The notes below the pieces were generated by a model that was given only the letters and a program-made list of their open reading frames with translations, was not told the DNA's origin and made no database searches. From Chloroflexota bacterium (GTDB lineage Bacteria > Chloroflexota > Anaerolineae > Promineifilales > Promineifilaceae), in the NCBI GenBank assembly GCA_018004935.1, contig JAGNBF010000057.1, positions 1 through 48,291 on the forward strand: 48,291 bases of DNA. The letters run 5' to 3'. The translations under genes were made by a program, and so were the position numbers. This document shows, piece after piece, positions 44,321-48,291 of this stretch (positions within the stretch are counted from its first letter, which is position 1; every line of letters starts with the position of its first letter).

Positions 44321-45339
44321 AGGATAGATTGGGACTGGGGTGAGGAGTGAGAAGGGGTTGTTTGTGGTCGCGCCAGCCACCACAAAGCGATGAGGGCACA
44401 AAATAGCTGGGAACTCATTTGCGGGGCATAGCCTGCGGCCGCCAATAGGGCCAACGCGACAGCGACCGGGGGATTTTTACGCCAGCAGGTTAGGAATGTG
44501 ACAATGGCCAGACACAACGCGGCCGCGTACAACATCCAGGGTAGGTAGAACGAAAGGCCGGTTGACCAGATGACCAGAATACCGGTCATAGCCGGGTCAC
44601 GCCCATACAGCAGGGCAAAGAAGGCTGTGGGCAGGAGAGCGATAAACCAGGTGTGCCACGCGGCCGCGCGACCATGGACCCACCACAAAGCGATCAGGCT
44701 GAATACAACCAACCCTTCCCCCAGGTTAAACAGCAGGCCGGTTAGGGGGGCAGGGCCAGGCAGGTGCAGGACTGCGTACCAGACGGGCATCATCTGGTAG
44801 ATAACGCCACTGCCAAGTGTCGCCACGACTGATAGATAAACCAGCCGGTTAGAAACAGGTGGTGAGGGGTGTGTTTGCAGGTATGAGAGGGTGAAAGAGG
44901 CCAGGAGCGTCAGGGTGAGCAGGTGGTGGAGCAACAACGACTCGTTGCTGGGGATGATAAATAGGAAGACCAGACTGAGCGTGACACGCCCGATCAGGAG
45001 TACCGGCCGCAGCCGTTCCCCTTTGTGCTGCCATTCGTACCAGGCCAGCCAAACGAGGATGAAAACAGCGAGTAGGGTCACGAACGCGGCCGCGACCTGG
45101 CCCACTGTGTTCAACAGTTGGTAGCCCGTGATCAGGGCTGGGGTTTTGGGAATGTGAATTGCGGCTCGCGTCAGGGTGCGGCTGATCAACCATTCCGTCA
45201 ACGCACCCACCACCAGCCAACGGCTGTACGGCAGGAGCGTCAAGCTAAAAGGAACGGCTGGCTGGGAAGCAATGGGTTGTTCATTGTCCTTGTGCCCTGA
45301 TAGGAGTGCCGACCATTGGGCATAACGTTTTATTTCCAT
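44317..45339 (-). CDS. Multipass membrane protein, unrecognised, in the nitrogen-oxide cluster
   Basis: 340 residues with about nine membrane helices (e.g. VAAAFVTLLAVFILVWLAWY, VTLSLVFLFIIPSNESLLLH, FNLGEGLVVFSLIALWWVHG, WMLYAAALCLAIVTFLTCW). Several helices carry His (LLLHHLLTLTLLA, RAAAWHTW). The head (residues 1-30) is soluble. It is 20 nt after the gamma-subunit gene and overlaps the NirS-like start by 4 nt (ATGA), so it is firmly in the operon. I recognise no family. It may be a membrane electron-transfer or assembly partner, in place of NarI-type subunits. His content allows heme binding, but that is not shown. Confidence 0.7.
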   Translation of the reverse strand: MEIKRYAQWSALLSGHKDNEQPIASQPAVPFSLTLLPYSRWLVVGALTEWLISRTLTRAAIHIPKTPALITGYQLLNTVGQVAAAFVTLLAVFILVWLAWYEWQHKGERLRPVLLIGRVTLSLVFLFIIPSNESLLLHHLLTLTLLASFTLSYLQTHPSPPVSNRLVYLSVVATLGSGVIYQMMPVWYAVLHLPGPAPLTGLLFNLGEGLVVFSLIALWWVHGRAAAWHTWFIALLPTAFFALLYGRDPAMTGILVIWSTGLSFYLPWMLYAAALCLAIVTFLTCWRKNPPVAVALALLAAAGYAPQMSSQLFCALIALWWLARPQTTPSHSSPQSQSIL

Positions 45340-45359
45340 CCCACACCTGCCTTCATCCG

Positions 45360-46451
45360 TTATTTCTTGCCCGGCAATTTGAATAACAAGAAAACACTCC
45401 CCATAAACGCCAGCATCAATAAGAAGACGAGGATCATGGGGACAAAAATGTAAGGCAAGGCTTCTAATGAGTTGATGTTAGAAGTAGAGCGGGTGGTAGA
45501 GGTTGTCGCTGTATCTGCGGCCGCGGCAGTTCCCGTATCTGTCGTGGTAGGAGCCACCGCGTTTTCTCCCAAATGGAGCGCGATCCATTGAGAGGTGGAT
45601 TTTTGCCCGTTACGTTCCTCATTAGTCCCATCCCAGGCCGCGACAGCCATCGGGTATACCACCCCATTCGCAAACCGGACATCATCTCCTTCCGCTGTTT
45701 CCAGATCGCGGGTAAAAATGACCCGCCATGCACCCTCAGACCAGGCCCCATATCCCTGCACATTCTGCATCTCGACCGGTTGTGAGGTGAGGGAACCAAA
45801 ACCGCCCGCAATTAAATCCTCCACCGGGGAGGCCAGGGTGACACTGGCTAACAAATTGCCTGCCGCTAACGCCGTCACATAATTCGTATCTTTGTAATCA
45901 GCGACCCCGGCGGCTTTACCGGCGGTTTCGTCAGCAAAGGGGTAAAAGTCCACATCCATATCGGGATAGACTGTCTCCACATCCTGACGGGCCACTAAAT
46001 CGGCCTGCCAGTCTGCCTTCCAATGCCAGATGTTGACATCACCCCCTTCCTGACCCATACAATAAAACGGCTCCCCTTCCGCCAGAGGGAATTGCAGCGC
46101 AACCGCGTCTCTAAAGTCTTGCACCCGCACGGTGGAGCTATCTTCGGTCTCGTCGGCCCATTCCACACTAAAGGCAATTTGTTCGTTGTTGTAAAGAGCG
46201 CGGATTGTGACTGCCTTGATGTTGGTTTCGGTCAGGAAAGGGCGGGCGACAGTTTGGGCACTGAGTGGTACTTCAACGGCCGTGGTCTGCTGCCACAAGG
46301 GAGAATCCAGGTCAGCCACGGGTAGGTTGCCGCTGATTTCGGTGGCGACGATGGTAACCCCCTGGCTGCTGGCGAGGGGGATTTTCCAGAAAGTGAGCAG
46401 CGCGGCCGCGCCCAACAAAATGAGTAGAATAAAACGAGAGCGTGTCTTCAT
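45360..46451 (-). CDS. Ethylbenzene-dehydrogenase-type heme b gamma subunit
   Basis: 363 residues from ATG 46451 with GGAG 6 nt upstream. Signal peptide RFILLILLGAAALLTFWKIP, then the DOMON-like fold of EbdC/DdhC/PcrC/ClrC relatives: GNLPVADLDSPLWQQTTAVE, VTIRALYNNEQIAFSVEWAD, FRDAVALQFPL, EPFYCMGQEGGDVNIWHWKA, and VRFANGVVYPMAVAAWDGTN. Met in YCMGQE and Lys in WHWKAD are the likely heme b ligands, as in EbdC. A Thr-rich stretch and a C-terminal helix (FVPMILVFLLMLAFMGSVFL) anchor it to the membrane with the heme outside. It shows that the enzyme faces outward. Confidence 0.88.
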   Translation of the reverse strand: MKTRSRFILLILLGAAALLTFWKIPLASSQGVTIVATEISGNLPVADLDSPLWQQTTAVEVPLSAQTVARPFLTETNIKAVTIRALYNNEQIAFSVEWADETEDSSTVRVQDFRDAVALQFPLAEGEPFYCMGQEGGDVNIWHWKADWQADLVARQDVETVYPDMDVDFYPFADETAGKAAGVADYKDTNYVTALAAGNLLASVTLASPVEDLIAGGFGSLTSQPVEMQNVQGYGAWSEGAWRVIFTRDLETAEGDDVRFANGVVYPMAVAAWDGTNEERNGQKSTSQWIALHLGENAVAPTTTDTGTAAAADTATTSTTRSTSNINSLEALPYIFVPMILVFLLMLAFMGSVFLLFKLPGKK

Positions 46452-46526
46452 AGCTTGCTCCTAGGAAGATTAGTTTCAGGTTTCGAGTTCCTATGAGTTC
46501 CCATAAGTTCCTGCCAAAAACCGCAC

Positions 46527-47231
46527 TCATGAGAGGGTGCTCAACGGTATGATGTTTTGCCCTGGCAGGGTACAGGTGGCACAGGAGAAGTCTGGGTCAA
46601 ATGGGGTATGTTGAACATCGGTGAGGCGCGGCCGCGCTAACGCTACCCCTAATCGTTCTGCATCCGCCCGTACAAAAACCGCCGCCAGTTGTGCCGCCAG
46701 GGCATACACCGAATCCGGGGCATTGTGCGTCACCCCCTGCGTAAATAAATCAAACCAGCGACCCAGGTGATCCTGTAGAAATTTCTGTTGGGCATCCACA
46801 CAGATCGCCACATGTTCCGGTTGACCGGCCTGCCAGGCATACGCCTCTTTTAAAGCCAACACATGCATAAACTCCAATTCCACCGCCACATGATCAGGCC
46901 GTTCCCGCACCGCCTGCCCCAGAGCAAATCCGAAAGCACGGTAAAACCCGGCCACATCGGCCATCTGTTGGCTTTGTTGGTATTCATGGGGCAAGCCATA
47001 TTCTGTTTCATAACAGAGCGAACCCACTAGGCCAAAGGTATGCCGGTGGGCTGCCTGTAACTGAGTCAGGGATACAGGTGGGATGACTAGCCAATCAGAA
47101 CATTCTGTTAAGGTGACTACGTTTTCTACCAGCAAGGGCACATCTTCCGTCCAGTTTTCCTGGGGGTAGGTAAACATGCTGGCTAAAAAGCCGTAGATCA
47201 GTGCCCTGGAGATGTTTTGCTCAAGTTCCAT
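46527..47231 (-). CDS. TorD/DmsD-like chaperone for the Mo enzyme
   Basis: 234 residues from ATG 47231, with GGAAGG 6 nt upstream; the frame continues to 47252. The family core is seen: CYETEYGLPHEYQQSQQMAD, VAGFYRAFGFALGQAVRERP, DHVAVELEFMHVLALKEAYA. An N-terminal ISRALIYGFLASMFTYP and a C-terminal FDPDFSCATCTLP complete it. TorD/NarJ-type chaperones bind the twin-arginine or N-terminal signal of the catalytic subunit until the molybdenum cofactor is inserted. It lies between the NarH-type and gamma-subunit genes, where the chaperones of type II DMSO reductases usually are. Cytosolic. Confidence 0.88.
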   Translation of the reverse strand: MELEQNISRALIYGFLASMFTYPQENWTEDVPLLVENVVTLTECSDWLVIPPVSLTQLQAAHRHTFGLVGSLCYETEYGLPHEYQQSQQMADVAGFYRAFGFALGQAVRERPDHVAVELEFMHVLALKEAYAWQAGQPEHVAICVDAQQKFLQDHLGRWFDLFTQGVTHNAPDSVYALAAQLAAVFVRADAERLGVALARPRLTDVQHTPFDPDFSCATCTLPGQNIIPLSTLS

Positions 47232-47261
47232 AACAATCCTTCCCATGATCAATACGCTGTG

Positions 47262-47345
47262 GCCGGTGTAGTCACAAGGAGCGCGGTCTGAGTCTGCACT
47301 GAGCTTGCCGAAGTGAGACCGGCTCGATCACCTGCGTAAATCCTA
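47262..47345. repeat. Diverged MITE-like segment within the operon gap
   Basis: The 115-nt gap between the NarH-type and TorD-like genes contains GGCCGGTGTAGTCACAAGGAG, GAGACCGGCTCGATCACC and CTGCGTAAATCCTAATC. These echo the interior and one end of the 33447-33530 element. The copy is too worn to have both ends. Confidence 0.4.
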
Positions 47346-47346
47346 A

Positions 47347-48291
47347 TCAAATTGAATTGAGCCGATCAACCGACCGCTCAAACAACGGTTCAACCACGCT
47401 CAAACGAGCCACTTCGCGCCCTTTGGCGTCAAAGCCGATGACCGTATCGTCATACATTTGCCAGGGTTGACCGTTGATTTCGGCTTCTCTTACCAATGGC
47501 CCCTCTTCAATCTCAAAGCGAAAGACCATTTTCTGGGTGGCTCGGAACAACTGCAACAGGGCCAACACAGTACGTGAAGGCACGGTATACCGAGCGATGG
47601 CCTGATCCACGCCAGGGCCAAACATCTGGCGCAGGTAAGCGCGGGGTGCCCAGCGGGGTGGGATGTAGTAGATGTTCGGTTCGGTGCCAAATTGGGGGTA
47701 GAGAGGCAGCGCGATTTTTTCTTCACGAATCAGGTAATACAGGGGGTTGCTCAAGTTTTCGACCCATGTGCCGTCTTCGGCAATGTCTACTAAGCCATTG
47801 AGGCGGATTTTGCCGGGGCAGACAGCCATACAACGGGTTTCCATGGGCACACCGTCGCTCAGAGGATCGTTGCCTTCAACACGAGGGTAACAGGCCACAC
47901 ATTTCTCGCTGGTGTGGGTCGTGCCCCGGTACATAGATTTTTTGTAAGGACATTGTTCGACACATTTACGGTAGCCCCGGCAGCGTTCCTGATCAATGAG
48001 GACAATGCCGTCTTCAGGGCGTTTGTAGATGGCCTGGCGTGGGCACGCGGCCGCGCACGCTGGATAGGTACAATGGTTACAAATGCGCTGCAAGTAGAAG
48101 AACCAGGTCTGATGCACCGGCAGTGAGGCCCCTTCTTCACTTAACCCCAGGCGTCCCCCCTTGTACTTGGTGGAGGTGTCCTCATAAAAATTGGGCGCAC
48201 TCCATTCCGTATCCTGAGGTAAATAACCGAGAGCCTGGTCGCCGCTTTGGGTTTCAGCGGCCGCTTCCGTAATCGTCAAACCCTGATACAC
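47347..48291 (-). CDS. NarH/NxrB-type iron-sulfur subunit of a type II DMSO-reductase-family enzyme (N-terminus outside window)
   Basis: At least 314 residues; the frame is open at the right edge, so the GTG at 48291 is not necessarily the start, and the first cluster's Cys set lies outside. Visible clusters: CNHCTYPACAAACPRQAIYK, CRGYRKCVEQCPYKK and EKCVACYPRVEG with RCMAVCPGKIRLNG. Tyr in CRGYRKC takes the place of one Cys, as in the NarH [3Fe-4S] site (Trp or Tyr). The CVACYPR ... CPGKIR pair is as in EbdB, DdhB, ClrB and NxrB. The C-terminal IYYIPPRWAPRAYLRQMFGP is the family's usual end. It passes electrons between the Mo subunit (beyond 48291) and the heme b gamma subunit. Confidence 0.9.
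   Translation of the reverse strand: MYQGLTITEAAAETQSGDQALGYLPQDTEWSAPNFYEDTSTKYKGGRLGLSEEGASLPVHQTWFFYLQRICNHCTYPACAAACPRQAIYKRPEDGIVLIDQERCRGYRKCVEQCPYKKSMYRGTTHTSEKCVACYPRVEGNDPLSDGVPMETRCMAVCPGKIRLNGLVDIAEDGTWVENLSNPLYYLIREEKIALPLYPQFGTEPNIYYIPPRWAPRAYLRQMFGPGVDQAIARYTVPSRTVLALLQLFRATQKMVFRFEIEEGPLVREAEINGQPWQMYDDTVIGFDAKGREVARLSVVEPLFERSVDRLNSI

Larger units (their letters stand above)
1..48291. repeat. Highly iterated palindrome GCGGCCGC, about 52 copies
   Basis: Counted by eye. First bases: 118, 374, 479, 1766, 2390, 7549, 7816, 8866, 10371, 11559, 11723, 12724, 12904, 13373, 13792, 13798, 14431, 16002, 17348, 17676, 18950, 20962, 21632, 21955, 25315, 29625, 29631, 29904, 32859, 36204, 37441, 37536, 37743, 38243, 38600, 38767, 39020, 39425, 39633, 40487, 41182, 41598, 44001, 44435, 44519, 44660, 45086, 45517, 46402, 46628, 48047, 48257. 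Most lie in coding DNA and often read GCG GCC GCG (Ala-Ala-Ala); the flanks often extend the palindrome to CGCGGCCGCG. There are almost no copies between 2398 and 7548, and few between 21963 and 36203. Confidence 0.9.

Overview
The window looks like a chromosomal segment of a Chloroflexota bacterium, probably Anaerolineae/Caldilineae-like. This is inferred from gene style, not from a marker gene. The signs are large secreted beta-helix and LVIVD proteins, a SARP-type ATPase regulator, REP/MITE-like debris, and short (F/Y)(L/I)PL tails on several exported proteins. About 52 copies of the palindrome GCGGCCGC are scattered through the window, where about one is expected. This is comparable to the HIP1 octamer of cyanobacteria.

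Layout. 1-2.9 kb: a truncated SARP/NB-ARC regulator, a 72-residue small protein and a secreted beta-helix protein translationally coupled to it. 2.8-6.1 kb: a transposase remnant, a CPBP intramembrane protease and a nitronate monooxygenase-like enzyme. 6.6-13.5 kb: four minus-strand exported proteins (a 13-unit WDNG-repeat surface protein, a choice-of-anchor-B LVIVD protein, a small tailed protein and a beta-helix protein). 13.7-16.6 kb: a membrane multiheme cytochrome with TPRs and an apparent EAD-like domain. 17.0-21.6 kb: a seven-PAS hybrid histidine kinase. 21.7-36.6 kb: a mosaic poor in the octamer and rich in broken genes. It holds a RIC pseudogene, a thioesterase, a CrtI-type oxidoreductase, an operon of three hydrolases around a DCC-family thiol oxidoreductase whose first catalytic Cys codon is TGA, HAF-repeat debris, a truncated Cache sensor, several lipoproteins and a YdhR-like/rhodanese fusion. 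37.4-40.4 kb: a secreted clostripain-family protein. 40.4-41.8 kb: more gene debris.

41.8-48.3 kb: a minus-strand nitrogen-oxide respiration cluster, in transcription order: NarH/NxrB-type Fe-S subunit (N-terminus outside the window), TorD-like chaperone, ethylbenzene-dehydrogenase-type heme b gamma subunit, an unrecognised multipass membrane protein, a cupredoxin-cytochrome c-cytochrome d1 (NirS-like) fusion, and an FmdE-like protein. The beta, gamma and chaperone genes indicate a type II DMSO-reductase-family enzyme, either an outward-facing nitrate reductase or a nitrite oxidoreductase. The cd1 protein would reduce nitrite to NO if it is a true NirS.

The strongest leads are the possible selenocysteine DCC protein, the fused NirS-like protein and its gene set, the EAD-like domain in a cytochrome, the iterated octamer, and small mobile elements inserted in-frame in export leaders. 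No rRNA, tRNA or CRISPR array was seen.
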